Shown piece by piece: positions 45,435 through 57,815 of a DNA stretch of 64,000 nucleotides. Position 1 is the stretch's first letter; each line of letters opens with the position of its first letter. The stretch is from Melitaea cinxia (lineage: Eukaryota > Arthropoda > Insecta > Lepidoptera > Nymphalidae). The stretch is taken from contig NC_059409.1 in NCBI RefSeq assembly GCF_905220565.1, positions 15,246,549 through 15,310,548 on the forward strand, given 5' to 3'. The notes beneath the pieces were generated by a model. That model did not search any database, had not been told where the DNA came from, and was given only the letters and a program-made list of their open reading frames with translations. The translations under genes were made by a program, and so were the position numbers.

Positions 45435-45689
45435 CTATTTTCATTGAAGCTAAGTTACATATCATGTACGATGTTCAGTAAGATTAATGAATACCCATAA
45501 TTCTTAGTCAAAGCGTTAATTAGACTGCCTACTAGTCTAGACTAGACTAGACTAGACTAGGTAAAATCTATTTTCATTGAAGCTAAGTTACATATCATGT
45601 ACGATGTTTAGTAAGATTAATGAATACCCACGATTTATTTCTAGTTAAAGCGTTAATTAGACTGACTACTAGACTAGACTAGGTAAAAT
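45435..45689. repeat. 133-bp tandem duplication ending in (CTAGA)n
   Basis: Copy 1 (45435-45567) and copy 2 (45568-45689) both run from 'ctattttcattgaagctaag' to 'ctaggtaaaat'. They differ by a few substitutions and by the number of CTAGA units (more in copy 1). Confidence 0.85.
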
Positions 45690-46185
45690 ATTACTAAGGG
45701 AAACTGAAGTTTGGAAAATTATAGCATTAAATATTCTATACTGCTTTTAGATTGATGATTGAAAATCTGTTAAAATGGAAATTTATCGTGATGTGTGTAA
45801 TTTTATGTATTAAAGATACCATTTATAGTTAATTATGCAAAATTCTATAAAAAAAAAATCCTACTACCTTACTTTATTCACGTGCTTTTTCAATATACTT
45901 ATTAGCCGTTTATCAGTCACTACAGTTTACTGACTGCAGTGGTTATTAAGCCTTCCTGTTAGCGCATTTTATCGGGTTATAGAGAAAAAGTGACCACTTT
46001 GAAATTCATTCTATAAAATTACGGAGCTGTTATCCGTGTAATGTGGTTTAAAGGGGAAATAGCTACTGCATGATGCATTTAATATGAAATTAAATACATT
46101 TTGTATATTCGTACATTAAATTCTCGACTGTTGACTATCGTCATTATTTTGCAAATATATTGTTTGTATTTTATGTTAGGTTAGG
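45690..46185. other. No gene seen
   Basis: A/T-rich, no frame. Confidence 0.35.
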
Positions 46186-46189
46186 TTTG

Positions 46190-46352
46190 ATTTAGGGGCG
46201 AGGTGGCGAATGCTAGCGCGACCCCATCTCGTCCCACTCAGGCGGACGACTGTTAACACGTGGTGGTTTTTAGTCAGTAGGAGTCTGACATAACCCTCTG
46301 ACGCCCCCGCGCTGGAGGGCATTCATGATGGATTTTCCCCACGTAAAAAAAA
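46190..46352 (+). repeat. Dispersed repeat I, copy 2
   Basis: 'gggcgaggtggcgaatgcta', 'ttttagtcagtaggagtctg', 'cattcatgatggattttccc' and an A run. Confidence 0.55.
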
Positions 46353-46418
46353 TGGTAGGTATTGATTGTGTTATTGTATATTGTACGATATAAATCGTAC
46401 ATGTTGAATGATTATCTA

Positions 46419-46730
46419 TCTATACAAATAAATAAAATTGGAGTGTCTGTTTGTAATATTAAAATAACAGCTTTTTACTGAATTCATATGTATTCGTATA
46501 CACGATAGATATACCAAAATATTTTTTTTTGTAATTGGTGTCTGTCTATCTGTTTGTCTGTCTGTTTGTTCCGGCTAATCTCTGAAATGGCTGGACCGAT
46601 TTTGACAGGACTTTTACTGGCAGATAGCTTATGTAATAAGGAGTTACTTAGGCTACTTTTATTTTAATTTTTTTATAACTGCGAACTGAACAATAACTAT
46701 TTTCTTAAATTCCACGCGGGCACAGCTATT
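46419..46730 (+). mobile_element. Non-autonomous Helitron, family B copy 5
   Basis: TCTATACAAATAAATAAAAT start. The 3' end is partly deleted: 'ccacgcgggcacagctattt' lacks the hairpin's second arm. Confidence 0.7.
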
Positions 46731-46734
46731 TTAA

Positions 46735-47070
46735 AATAAATTACATAAAAACCGAACATAAAATAATGTAAATATAACCGTGGAGTTAATCTCGTTTTTT
46801 TTATTATTAAAAAAATTAAATTAATGAATAACATTATAACATAATTGCATTTTAATTTAAAGTTGAGCAAAGATAAGTGGGATGAAGACTTAAGAAGATT
46901 ATGAAACTTTGATGATCTAGGATGCCTAAAGGACCGGAGATTGTGAAAGTTTGTAAGAATTTCTTTATGGAATCACAATGTGTCGACTTAAGGAGATTGA
47001 ATTTTTTTTCATTTCTGATTTTATTTCGTTGAGCGCTTAAAATATTTATTACAAACTGGAATTTTCTACG
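46735..47070. other. No gene seen
   Basis: A/T-rich sequence up to the duplication start. Confidence 0.35.
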
Positions 47071-48275
47071 GCCATATTTTTTTCGTAAATTTGTTGAAAT
47101 CGTCTTATGTACAAATCTTTTCCTGACAATAATGAAAATGGGATTATTAAATTATATTGCAATCGTTCGGAAATTATGGGGAATGTTTTTTTTTTATATA
47201 AAGGTAGTGCAAATAGAATGTGCATATTGCATGATCTTTATCTGCGGAGTAGAAAACGCGCTGGCGGGAGAAGCTTACTAATGTTAAGTAGGCATGCTCA
47301 TGGAGTCTTAGTCACAATGGGTCACTTTGATGTAGGTATTGGTAACGATACCAATAAAGCTACTTCTGACGTCACTAAAGATGTTATTACTGACACCATT
47401 TAGACGTTGCCGCTCCGGGCAAAAATTGTTTCAACTCGACGCGCGGAAATCCCCGTACCGCGTAGACTATATATCACAGAACATATCCACAGGTTGACAA
47501 TGACAGTAAGGAAATGTAACACGTTATAACAAACTTTTCATTCAACTGCACTTGAAGTTTGAAAAATTCTTTTACGTAAAATAACTTGTTATATAACTAA
47601 ATATCTTATTCGAAAGGTCGATGCTTTTACAAAACGTGTTGAATGAGTGCGGAGAACTTGAAAGTATTTAGATGGTAAGTTACTTCGTGAAGTCGTTGAA
47701 CGTGTCTACGAATCGTAAGTTAAAAGAAAAGTTTGGCTAATTTAAGCGTTTGTTTGTTGAGAGTGAGTCAACTTTTTTTTAAACTCCATTGAAATAGAAC
47801 AGCTATTTGTTGATTATATTGTCTGTTAAGACTAATAAATAATATAATAAATATAAAATTTTAAATTTTCTAATATAATTTCTTATTTTAAATGAATAAA
47901 ATATACGAAAGTTACATCACCCCATAGACTAAGTTACACAAGTTGGAGTCTACAGAAGCTTAGAAATTCATTTTTAACTAGCTGTACCCCGTGTTCGAGT
48001 TTTTATGTAACTGACTGTGCGTACGTATTGGGCCGCGTACCAGTTTGGCGAAAAATATCGCATCTATGCGATTACATAAAAACTTTTGTAAAATGAATTA
48101 TTTCAAAGGCAATATCAACAAACACTGCTTACTGCTTAAAATTATATTTGAACACATATTATAATCGGTTATTTATATTTTTGTCATCATCACCATTTCT
48201 GTACTAAATCTACGAAAATTAGAGTGACCCAAAACTTTGGTACGCCATTGTATATATGTATATCCTACCTAATAT

Positions 48276-48562
48276 CGCATTCAGTCTGTAACATCCCACT
48301 GCTGGGCATAGGCCTCTTTCTCCATGTAGGAGAAGGATTGGAGCTTAATCCACCACACTGCTCCACTGCAGGTTGGCAGATACATATGTTCCTTACTATG
48401 AGTAACAAACGCTATCACATAATTATGATAACACACGGTAGGGATATCCACAAAGACAAACGTCCAAACCGGGCAGAAATACAAATATCAATACCAAGTG
48501 GAAATCGAACCGGCTAAACTATCGGTAATTTAGGCGAATACTCGCACCACCACACCATAGGT
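48276..48562 (-). mobile_element. SINE family 2 copy in unit A1
   Basis: 'ctgtaacatcccactgctgg' + 'gcataggcctctttctccat' end and tRNA-like head 'aagtggaaatcgaaccggct'. Identical to the copy at 54580. Confidence 0.75.
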
Positions 48563-49164
48563 TGTTGTTGAGCGGAGGAAATATATGTTTTTGTATAAAC
48601 ACAGTTATGGATGAGAGGTTCGTATCATATAAACCTTATTTTATTACCCTTTCACTGCCGTAACTTCTAACTCGATTCGATTTGAGATAGAAACATGTAT
48701 AAATAGTTATTTATGAATCTAGCGTAACATACGGCGGATTTATTGATACTATCGGGTCAAGTGGATCCGCTTGTCGTAAGAAATTTTTGGTATAAAATTT
48801 TTAGTACATTTGAATAATACTGACTCTTTTCTGGTATAATTTTATTGATAAATTTGCATAAGGCGCGGTATTTCAATGTCTAAATTAATCTCCCGTGACA
48901 TTGTGTATCTAAGAAACTTAATTAACCGCGATAGAATCCGAAAAAAAGTGTTTTCATTATATTTTCTAAATTCATTAAAAATAAATAATATTTAAGTGAT
49001 ATGAAAGTAATATCGCGAAACGGCGTTGACGTGATCTTGGGATTAACAATCATTAATGTTATCAGAATTTGCTTCAGTAGCATTCCCATACTACACGAGT
49101 TTGTGAGTGATATAAGTAATTCAAAATTAATTATTAAAATAGGATTAGCAAATATACTATAGGT

Positions 49165-49330
49165 TATAGCGTCTTTGGTGCGACAAAGCCAGCCCTGCGG
49201 TTACCAACCCGCCTGTCCAGCTTGATGACTATGGGCAAAACACATGAGTTCGCGCCATAATGTCTGGTACGAAGTTGTGGAGGCCTATGTCCAGCAGTGG
49301 ACTGAAATAGACTGAAGCGATGATGATTAT
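49165..49330 (+). mobile_element. SINE family 3 copy in unit A1
   Basis: 'ggtgcgacaaagccagccct', 'gaggcctatgtccagcagtg' and 'gcgatgatgatta'. Confidence 0.65.
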
Positions 49331-49647
49331 AAAAATTAGACACATAAATGTAAAAATAACATGAAATTTATAATCAAATCGTGACACATAAACTTCATAA
49401 ACGTCACGAATTGTGTCATTTTTAGTTGGGTAAGTATTTCAATGTCGTGATAAAGGTGACCTTTTCGTTTATGGGTGACATGGACTCGGTAAAAATAATA
49501 GCGACCTATTAACATAATTAAATAACTTTTAAATTTACTTTTTTTTGATGAATATTTTTAATGTGTATTATAATCATTTATGTAGTATCTACGTTTTGAG
49601 TCCGGTGGTAGGTTTACATTGAATGTAATTAATTTATTAGTTTCAGC

Positions 49648-49975
49648 CTTTCATATCTCAAATGCATAGGCCTCTTTCCCCATGTAGACGAAGGATCAGA
49701 GCTTAATCTATCACGCTACTTCAATTCGGGTTGGCGGATATATTCCCTAGTAGCGAGTAACGATCGCTATTAAGGAGTACATGATAACAACCGGGATCGA
49801 CGGCGTAACGTGCTCTCCGAGGCATGGTGGAGAGACCCATAAGGACTGCACAAACACCCAGATCACGGCAAACATCTGTCTGGAAACTACAAATGTTTGT
49901 CATGTGCGGGGATCGAACCCGCACCCGCCAACGCAACAGCCTCAAACCATTTCTGTGACCGTTGCGCCAACGCGT
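49648..49975 (-). mobile_element. SINE family 2 copy in unit A1
   Basis: 'cataggcctctttccccatg' end, 'ataacaaccgggatcgacgg', head 'ggggatcgaacccgcacccg' to 'gaccgttgcgccaacgcg'. The sister copy is at 55962. Confidence 0.75.
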
Positions 49976-50404
49976 ATATTAATCGATTAAAAACTTATTA
50001 GTTTATTATTTTACTTTTGAAGCAAAAAAAAACAAAGTATTTTTTTTTATTATCACAAAACTAGAACATGTCCGATTCTTTACATCAAAATTATTTCGAA
50101 GAGCTTTCTAGTGGACACTGTAATCGATATTAAAGTCAAAACACAAACACACACACACATATATATGTATAAATTAAAGCAGGTTTCACAAAATAATTGT
50201 ATTTTGTATTCTGAAGATTATCTTTTAAGCTTTTTTTTTAATTTACACCTGAGATCACAATTTTTTTTCGTGAATATACTTGTTTTTTTTTTTTTAATGT
50301 TCTTTTATGAACATAAACAATTGACAATAACGATCAAAAAAAAGAATTATCTAATTTGGTGCACACGTTCGGAGGTTATGCGCGAACATATATTTCAGTA
50401 ATTT

Positions 50405-51040
50405 ATTTTTAACCGACTTCCGAAAAAGGAGGAGGTTCTCAATTCGACTGTTTTTTTTTTTTTTTTTTTATGTATGTTACATCAAAACTTTTGACTGGGT
50501 GGAGCGATTTCGACAAATTTTCTTTTAATCGAAAGATGGTGTGTGCCAATTGGTCCCATTTAAATTTATTTGAGATCTAACAAACTACTTTTCGAGCTAT
50601 ATCTAATAATGCGTTTTTACTTGACGCTTTTTTCGTCGACCTACGTTGTATTATACCACATAACTTTCTACTGGATGTACCGATTTTGATAATTCTTTTT
50701 TTAAATATTTTGAATTCTTTTTTTGTTAGAAAGGAGATATCCCAAGTGATAAGGAAACCAGGATCTGATGATGAGATCTCAGAGAAATCGAGGGAACTTC
50801 TTTAAAATCCGCAATAACTTTTTACTGGGTGTACCGATTTTAATAATTTTTAATTTAATCGAAAGCTGATGTTTGTCATGTGGTCACGTATAAATTTTAT
50901 CGAGATCTGATAACTACTTTTTGAGTAATCTTTCATAACGCGTTGTTACTTGACTATTTTTTCGTCGATCTACGTTGTATTACTTGTCGATGTAATTGAA
51001 GTCGGTTTTTTTTTTCGTTTGCGAGCAAACACAATTATTA
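50405..51040 (-). repeat. Dispersed repeat D, long copy
   Basis: From 'aaccgacttccgaaaaagga' + 'ggaggttctcaattcgactg' to 'cgatgtaattgaagtcggtt' + 'cgtttgcgagcaaacacaat'. The most complete copy, with two internal sub-blocks. Confidence 0.7.
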
Positions 51041-51407
51041 ATGTAAATTTTGTAAATGTATGTTTATAAGAACATGTTTAATAGTGATGCGTTTTTATGT
51101 TCTGTAAAAGGCATTAAAATGATTTTCATATGGGTACCTGCAATATATAAAATATAATCGTCACTATTTTAATACAAATATTAATATTAGATAGTTTAGT
51201 TTCACAATATTTTTGTTAATGTATGTATACATATATGTACGTGTTTATGTACTTATATTGTATTTGTATATATTTTCTGTTTTATACTTTCGTTTATATA
51301 TAATAGCTTAATAATCTTACCAACGTATATCTATCTATGTTGCACTAAATCGAACGTTCTTGTCAAGTATTCTTGAAGCCATTATATCATAACAATAATG
51401 ACGTGAC

Positions 51408-51690
51408 ATCGCCCTGGTGTAGTGGTGTGTGCATCGTGCAGGCGCTGACACACCGACAATTCCGGGTTCGATTCACATTCGGAATGGATATTTATATTTA
51501 TACAATACGTACAAATGTTCCTTTCCGGCTTGGTTGTCAGCCCTTGTGGTTGTCCCCACTGTGCCTCTGAGAGCACGTTAAGCGGTCGGTCCCGGTTATT
51601 ATCATAGACACCGATCACCACTGATACCGATCATAACTTATAGTACCGATTGCAGTGGAGCATATTGGTAGATTAACCTCCGACACTTCT
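51408..51690 (+). mobile_element. SINE family 2 copy
   Basis: Head 'gccctggtgtagtggtgtgt', B box 'ccgggttcgattcacattcg', body with 'tggttgtcagcccttgtggt'. Confidence 0.7.
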
Positions 51691-52239
51691 CTTTTCCGAT
51701 CGAATTCCGCTATATTTATGAGATATTTCTATTCGAAAATGTGAAACTGATGTGAGCATATTCCTTTCTGAAAGGCCGGCAACGCGCCTGCTAATCCTTT
51801 GATGTAGCGGGTGTCTGTGGATGTTGTTTTTCACTTACCATCAGGTGTCCGTTTGCCCACTCTTCTATAAAAAAAAAAAAAAAACTAAATGTTGTAGTTT
51901 ATTAACTGAAAAAGAAACAAGTCCTAATGTTCTATTCTAACTCCTGCTTTTAAAGTTTATTCGTAACTCACGTGCAGCATGAACTATATCCATAAACGAT
52001 GAAATGAGTGCATAATGCTGTATGTAGTTATAAATAAAATGTTTTACTAATATTAAGGAAACCATATAATATGTATAGTAATGTATCATATGAGGAAAGA
52101 TCGAATATGAATCGAAAGTAATATTCGCAGTGATCGAGTTTCAATTAGTAACGTGAGTACAAACGCTGACGCATACGTAGACTTGAAATATTTCTAAATC
52201 GTCTTTTAAAAAATGGCTCAATTCTTCTGTATTTTTTTT

Positions 52240-52460
52240 TTGTTTCTTTTATTTGTGTTACCTCATATCTTTGAACCGGTTGTACCGATTTTGTTTGATT
52301 TTGATTCTGTTTTTAATGTTAAATTTAAACAAGATCTAAAGACTATTTTTTGAGTTATCCCTAATAATGAGTATTTAATTAGGTATTTTATCGTCCACCT
52401 ACGTTGTATTATTTATCGATTTAAATTGATTTCGTTTTTTTTTCGTTTTATGAAAATAAT
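52240..52460 (-). repeat. Dispersed repeat D, partial
   Basis: 'gtgttacctcatatctttga', 'ccacctacgttgtattattt' and 'tttttttcgtttta'. More diverged than other copies. Confidence 0.45.
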
Positions 52461-52636
52461 TATTTTATAGCTTCCGTAAATTCTCGTTAGTACCTATATC
52501 CTGTGAATTTAGATCACGTATACACTGTTAGCACTGCTCATAGTAAGATCTCAGTCTTTTATTTAAAAACCCCCTGCACGCACATAGTGGTATATATATA
52601 TATATATATATATATACATAATAAAAAAAAATAAGC

Positions 52637-53388
52637 ATTCAGCACTCCTCTTCTATATTAACTACTCACTCGTATAAGTGTGTAAAATTTCCATACTCCT
52701 CCGTCCGCGCAGTTTTCATTAAAAGAGGTACAAAGTTTTTACTTCACGTATTAGTAAATTTTACAATATTTCCAATAAAGTACATACATTTGTGGTATAA
52801 TTAAACAAATAAATTAATGTAAGAATAACACAAAGTAAAGTTTTTAATTTATTCATAGAAATAAATATGTAGTTTTAATATTTACGCGTACGGAACGTGT
52901 CAAAATTTACTTCGAAATGATTTTAACTAATTAATTATATTAATGCTAACTTCGTGTTTACGTGTTATGATGTTTTAATTTCAAAACGAGGACGTATCAC
53001 GGCATAGTTTGTTAATTTAATGTTAAATACTATAAAAGATAATATGTTAACCAAGGTAGGGCATAGCAGACTTTGGCCGGCCGGACGACACGACCCCACA
53101 CGTCTGAGGGGTGGTCTTGTTGTAAGCGAGGTCACCATTGTGCCGGGGCCCGGAGGTTTCGTTCGGGCCTACCGTCGGGGTGAGGTGGAAAATGCTCACA
53201 CGTAGTGGTTTTTTAGTCAGTAGGAGTCTGATAAAATGGATATGTATCCATGATGGATTTTTCAAATGTAAAAAAAGGTCATAGCAGGAAATATCCTACT
53301 ACTCCTAATTACTTTGCACGTAGCAATCTGCAATACTGCAGTATAGTCTGACGGCCATATTAAAATACTCACTACCCAAGATTAGAGT
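52637..53388 (+). repeat. Segmental duplication, unit B copy 1
   Basis: Co-linear with 56705-57431 (offset about 4053): 'tactcctccgtccgcgcagt', 'acgcgtacggaacgtgtcaa', then dispersed repeat I. It runs straight into unit A2 at 53389, the tandem junction. Confidence 0.85.
53050..53275 (+). repeat. Dispersed repeat I, copy 3
   Basis: 'aaggtagggcatagcagact', 'gtgccggggcccggaggttt', 'tagtcagtaggagtctgata', A run. Duplicated at 57105. Confidence 0.6.
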
Positions 53389-54579
53389 CATATTTTTTTC
53401 GTAAATTTGTTGAAATTTTCTTTTGTACAAATCTTTTCCTGACAATAGTGAAAAAGGGATTATAAAATTATATTGAAATCGTTCGGAATTTATGGGGAAT
53501 GTTTTTTTTTATATACAGGTGGTGCATATTGAATGATCTTTTTCTGCGGAGTAGAAAGCGCGCTAGCGGGAGAAGCTTACTAATATTAAGTAGGCATGCT
53601 CATGGAGTTTTAGTCACAATGAGTCACTTTGATGTCAGCTTGGTAACGATACCAATAAAGCTATCTCTGACGTCACTAAATAAAGATGTATTTACTGACA
53701 CCACTTAGACGTTGCCGCTCCGTGCAAAAATTGTTTAATTCGCCGCGCGGAAATCCCCGCACCGCGTAGACTATATGTTACAGATCATATCCATAGGTTG
53801 ACAATGACAGTGAGGAAATGTAACACGTTATAACAAACTTTTCATTCAACTACACTTGAAGTTTGAAAAGTTCTTTTACGTAAAATAACTTGTTATATAA
53901 CTAAATATCTTATTCGAAAGGTCGATGCTTCTACAAAACGTGTTGAATGAGTGCGGAGAACTTGAAAGTATTTAGATGGTAAGTTACTTCGTGAAGTCGT
54001 TGAACGTGTCTACGAATCGTAAGTTAAAAGAAAAGTTTGGCTAATTTAAGCGTTTGTTTGTTGAGAGTGAGTCAACTTTTTTTTAAACTCCATTGAAATA
54101 GAACAGCTATTTGTTGATTATATTGTCTGTTAAGACTAATAAATAATATAATAAATATAAAATTTTAAATTTTCTAATATAATTTCTTATTTTAAATGAA
54201 TAAAATATACGAAAGTTACATCACCCCATAGACTAAGTTACACAAGTTGGAGTCTACAGAAGCTTAGAAATTCATTTTTAACTAGCTGTACCCCGTGTTC
54301 GAGTTTTTATGTAACTGACTGTGCGTACGTATTGGGCCGCGTACCAGTTTGGCGAAAAATATCGCATCTATGCGATTACATAAAAACTTTTGTAAAATGA
54401 ATTATTTCAAAGGCAATATCAACAAACACTGCTTACTGCTTAAAATTATATTTGAACACATATTATAATCGGTTATTTATATTTTTGTCATCATCACCAT
54501 TTCTGTACTAAATCTACGAAAATTAGAGTGACCCAAAACTTTGGTACGCCATTGTATATATGTATATCCTACCTAATAT

Positions 54580-54866
54580 CGCATTCAGTCTGTAACATCC
54601 CACTGCTGGGCATAGGCCTCTTTCTCCATGTAGGAGAAGGATTGGAGCTTAATCCACCACACTGCTCCACTGCAGGTTGGCAGATACATATGTTCCTTAC
54701 TATGAGTAACAAACGCTATCACATAATTATGATAACACACGGTAGGGATATCCACAAAGACAAACGTCCAAACCGGGCAGAAATACAAATATCAATACCA
54801 AGTGGAAATCGAACCGGCTAAACTATCGGTAATTTAGGCGAATACTCGCACCACCACACCATAGGT
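54580..54866 (-). mobile_element. SINE family 2 copy in unit A2
   Basis: Identical to 48276-48562; lies inside the identical core. Confidence 0.75.
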
Positions 54867-55487
54867 TGTTGTTGAGCGGAGGAAATATATGTTTTTGTAT
54901 AAACACAGTTATGGATGAGAGGTTCGTATCATATAAACCTTATTTTATTACCCTTTCACTGCCGTAACTTCTAACTCGATTCGATTTGAGATAGAAACAT
55001 GTATAAATAGTTATTTATGAATCTAGCGTAACATACGGCGGATTTATTGATACTATCGGGTCAAGTGGATCCGCTTGTCGTAAGAAATTTTTGGTATAAA
55101 ATTTTTAGTACATTTGAATAATACTGACTCTTTTCTGGTATAATTTTATTGATAAATTTGCATAAGGCGCGGTATTTCAATGTCTAAATTAATCTCCCGT
55201 GACATTGTGTATCTAAAAAACTTAATAACCCGCGATAAAATCCGAAAAAAGATTTTTCATTATTTTTTCTAAATTCATTTATAAAAAATAATATTTTAGT
55301 GATATGAAAGTAATATCGCGAAATGGCGTCGACGTCGCTTAATAGATGTTGATCTTGGGATTAACAATATTATTAATGTCATCTGAATTTGCTTCAATAG
55401 CATTCCCACACTACACTAGGTTGTGAGCGATATAAGTAATTTAAAAAGTAATTATTGTAATAGGATTAGCAAATGTACTATAGCTTA

Positions 55488-55650
55488 TAGCGTCTTCGGT
55501 GCGACAAATCCAGTCCTGCGGTCACCACCCCGCCTGCCCAGCGTGGTGACTATGAGCAAAACACACGAGTTCGCGCCATAATGTCTGGTACGAACTTGTG
55601 ACGACCTATGTCCAGCAGTGGACTGAAATAGACTGAAGCGATGATGACTA
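55488..55650 (+). mobile_element. SINE family 3 copy in unit A2
   Basis: Sister of 49165-49330, several substitutions apart. Confidence 0.65.
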
Positions 55651-55961
55651 TAAAAAGTAGACACATAAATGTAAAAATAACACGAAATTTATAGTCAAAT
55701 CGTGACACATAAACTTCATAAACGTCACGAATTGTGTCATTATTAGTTGGGTAAGTATTTCAATGTCGTGATAAAGGTGACCTTTTCGTTTATGGGTGAC
55801 ATGGACTCGGTAAAAAGAATAGCGACCTATTAACATAATTAAATAAGTTTTAATTTACTTTTTTAATGTATATTTTAATTGTGTATTATAATCATTTATG
55901 TAGTATCTACGTTTTGAGTCCGGTGGTAGGTTTACGTTGAATGTAATTAATTTATTAGTTT

Positions 55962-56300
55962 CAGCCTTTAATATCTCAAAGGCATAGGCCTCTTTCCCCA
56001 TGTAGACGACGGATCAGAGCTCAATCCACCACGTTGCTCCAATGCGGGTTGGCGGATATATTCCCTAGTAGCGAGTAACGATCGCTATTAAGGAGTACAT
56101 GATAACAACCGGGATCGACGGCGTAACGTGGTTTCCGAGGCACAGTGGGGAGACCCATAAGGACTGCACAAACACCCAGACCACGGCAAATATCTGTATG
56201 GAAATTACGAATGTTTACGAATGTTACGAATGTTGGGGATCGAACCCGCACCCGCCAACGCAACAGCCTCAAACCAGTGCTGTGACCGTTGCGCCAACGC
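55962..56300 (-). mobile_element. SINE family 2 copy in unit A2
   Basis: Sister of 49648-49975. It carries a short local expansion of 'gaatgtta' near 56210. Confidence 0.75.
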
Positions 56301-56639
56301 GTCAATTAATCGATTAAAAACGTATTAGTTTATTATTTTACTTTTGAAGCAAAAAAAAGCAAAGTATTTTTTTTATTACAAAACTAGAACATGTCCGATT
56401 CTTTATATCAAAATTATTTCGAAGAGCTTTCTAGTGGACACTAGTTGGTGTAATCGATATTAAAGTCGAAACATTATTTGATATGCCATATTAATAAATC
56501 TGCCCGAAAATTAGATGCAATTCCTTCAGAAAAACATAAACATATTAAAAACACAAGTAAAAAATTATATATTCCTTTAAAAAATTCATTTTTTTTGACA
56601 TTCAGTAAAGATAATATTAATCTCAATTTGATTGACGCG

Positions 56640-57431
56640 TGTGTGTCAAAGCATAGGTATAGGTAGTATATGTATTTTTTTTTATTGATTTAATGTATAT
56701 ATTTTTGCACTGCCCTCTATATAAACTATAAGTGTGCGAAATTTCATACTCCTCCGTCCGCGCAGTTTTCGTTAAAAGAGGTACAAAGTTTTTACTTCAT
56801 GTATTAGTAAATTTTACTATATTTCCAATAAAGTACATACATTTGTGGCATAATTAAACAAACAAATTGACGTAAAAATAACACAAAGTAAAGTTTTTAA
56901 TTTATTCATAGAAATAAACATGTAGTTTTAATATTTACGCGTACGAAACGTGTCAAAATTTACTTCGAAACGATTTTAACTAATTAATTATATTAATGCT
57001 AACTTCGTGTTTACGTCTTATGATATTTTAATTTCAAAACGAGGATGTATCACGGCATAGTTTGTTAATTTAATATTAAATACTATTAAAGATAATATGT
57101 TAACTAAGGTAGGGCATAGCAGACTTTAGCCGGCCGGACGACACGACCCTACACGTCTGAGGGGTGGCCTTGTTGTAAGCGAGGTCACCATTGTGCCGGG
57201 GCCCGGAGGTTTCGTTCGAGCCTACCGCCGGGGCAAGGTGGAAAATGCTCACACATAGTGGTTTTTTAGTCAGTAGGAGTCTGATAAAATGGATATGTTT
57301 CAATGATGGATTTTTCAAACGTAAAAAAAGGTCATAGCAGGAAATATCCTACTACTCCTAATTACTTTGTACGTAGCAATCTGGAATACAGCAGTATAGT
57401 TTGGCGGCCGCATTAAAATATTCACTACCTA
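56640..57431 (+). repeat. Segmental duplication, unit B copy 2
   Basis: Partner of 52637-53388; includes dispersed repeat I at 57105-57335. An inverted, older relative of its first part is at 62785-63000, so unit B starts within a dispersed element. Confidence 0.85.
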
Positions 57432-57434
57432 AGA

Positions 57435-57815
57435 CTAGAGCGTATACAAAGGCGTTTTGTATGGCACCTATCATACACAGGGTATCGCCAAAAGACTGGC
57501 GTTTTATGCTAGTAGAATCGAATATTTTAACATGATGATTCTGGAAAACAGAAGAAATTTACCGGACTTGATGTTTTTATATGAAGTTCTTCATAACGAA
57601 ATTGACTGTTCCAGCTTACTTTGTAAATTTAACTTTATAGCTCCATCTAGTAGCTAGTAGTGTGATAAAAACTTCTTTCTCAACCACAGCGGAAAACATT
57701 TTTGCTAGCCAATATTCAATTCCAAAAAGTCGAACTTGGTAAACAAATACTGTGACACAATAGACATAAACGGGGTAGCCTACGCGGGGTTTCGGCGGCT
57801 AGTTATAGACAAAAT
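57435..57815 (+). pseudogene. LINE reverse transcriptase C-terminal fragment (Jockey/CR1-like)
   Basis: In the frame from about 57435: IQRRFVWHLSYTQGIAKR, AFYASRIEYFNMMILENRRN and LPDLMFLYEVLHNEIDCSSL, then LCKFNFIAPSS. This matches the post-polymerase region of Jockey/CR1-type non-LTR retrotransposons (consensus features: vQkrFl, leRRr.lDl.flyk.l.g.iDc..Ll). After a TAG at about 57655 the resemblance continues in another frame to 'GFRRLV' near 57800. The upstream polymerase is absent because the copy is 5'-truncated right at the end of the duplicated unit B. Confidence 0.7.

Larger units (their letters stand above)
47073..50142 (+). repeat. Segmental duplication, unit A copy 1
   Basis: Co-linear with 53389-56473. 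Positions 47629-48911 are identical base for base to 53933-55215 (offset 6304), while both flanks carry scattered differences and small indels. It contains two inverted SINE-2 copies and a SINE-3 copy, all shared with the other unit. The small frames inside (such as 47107-47403 and 48224-48517) are not recognised proteins. Confidence 0.9.
50143..52636. other. Sequence present only in the first duplicated unit
   Basis: About 2.5 kb where the second unit has only about 230 bases (56474-56704). It holds repeat D (50405-51040), a SINE-2 copy (51408) and another repeat D (52240), so it may have grown by insertion after duplication or been deleted from the second unit. Confidence 0.6.
53389..56473 (+). 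repeat. Segmental duplication, unit A copy 2
   Basis: Second copy of 47073-50142, with the identical 1.28-kb core at 53933-55215. Outer parts differ by substitutions and by insertions such as 'cttaatagatgttgat' near 55338. Confidence 0.9.

Noticed and set aside
47107..47403. 98-codon frame in unit A1
   Set aside because: The equivalent frame in unit A2 (53499-53708) is shifted and shortened, so coding is not conserved.
48224..48517. Conserved 97-codon gene present twice (also 54528-54821)
   Set aside because: It lies over an inverted SINE and the identity comes from the segmental duplication; the peptide has no domain.
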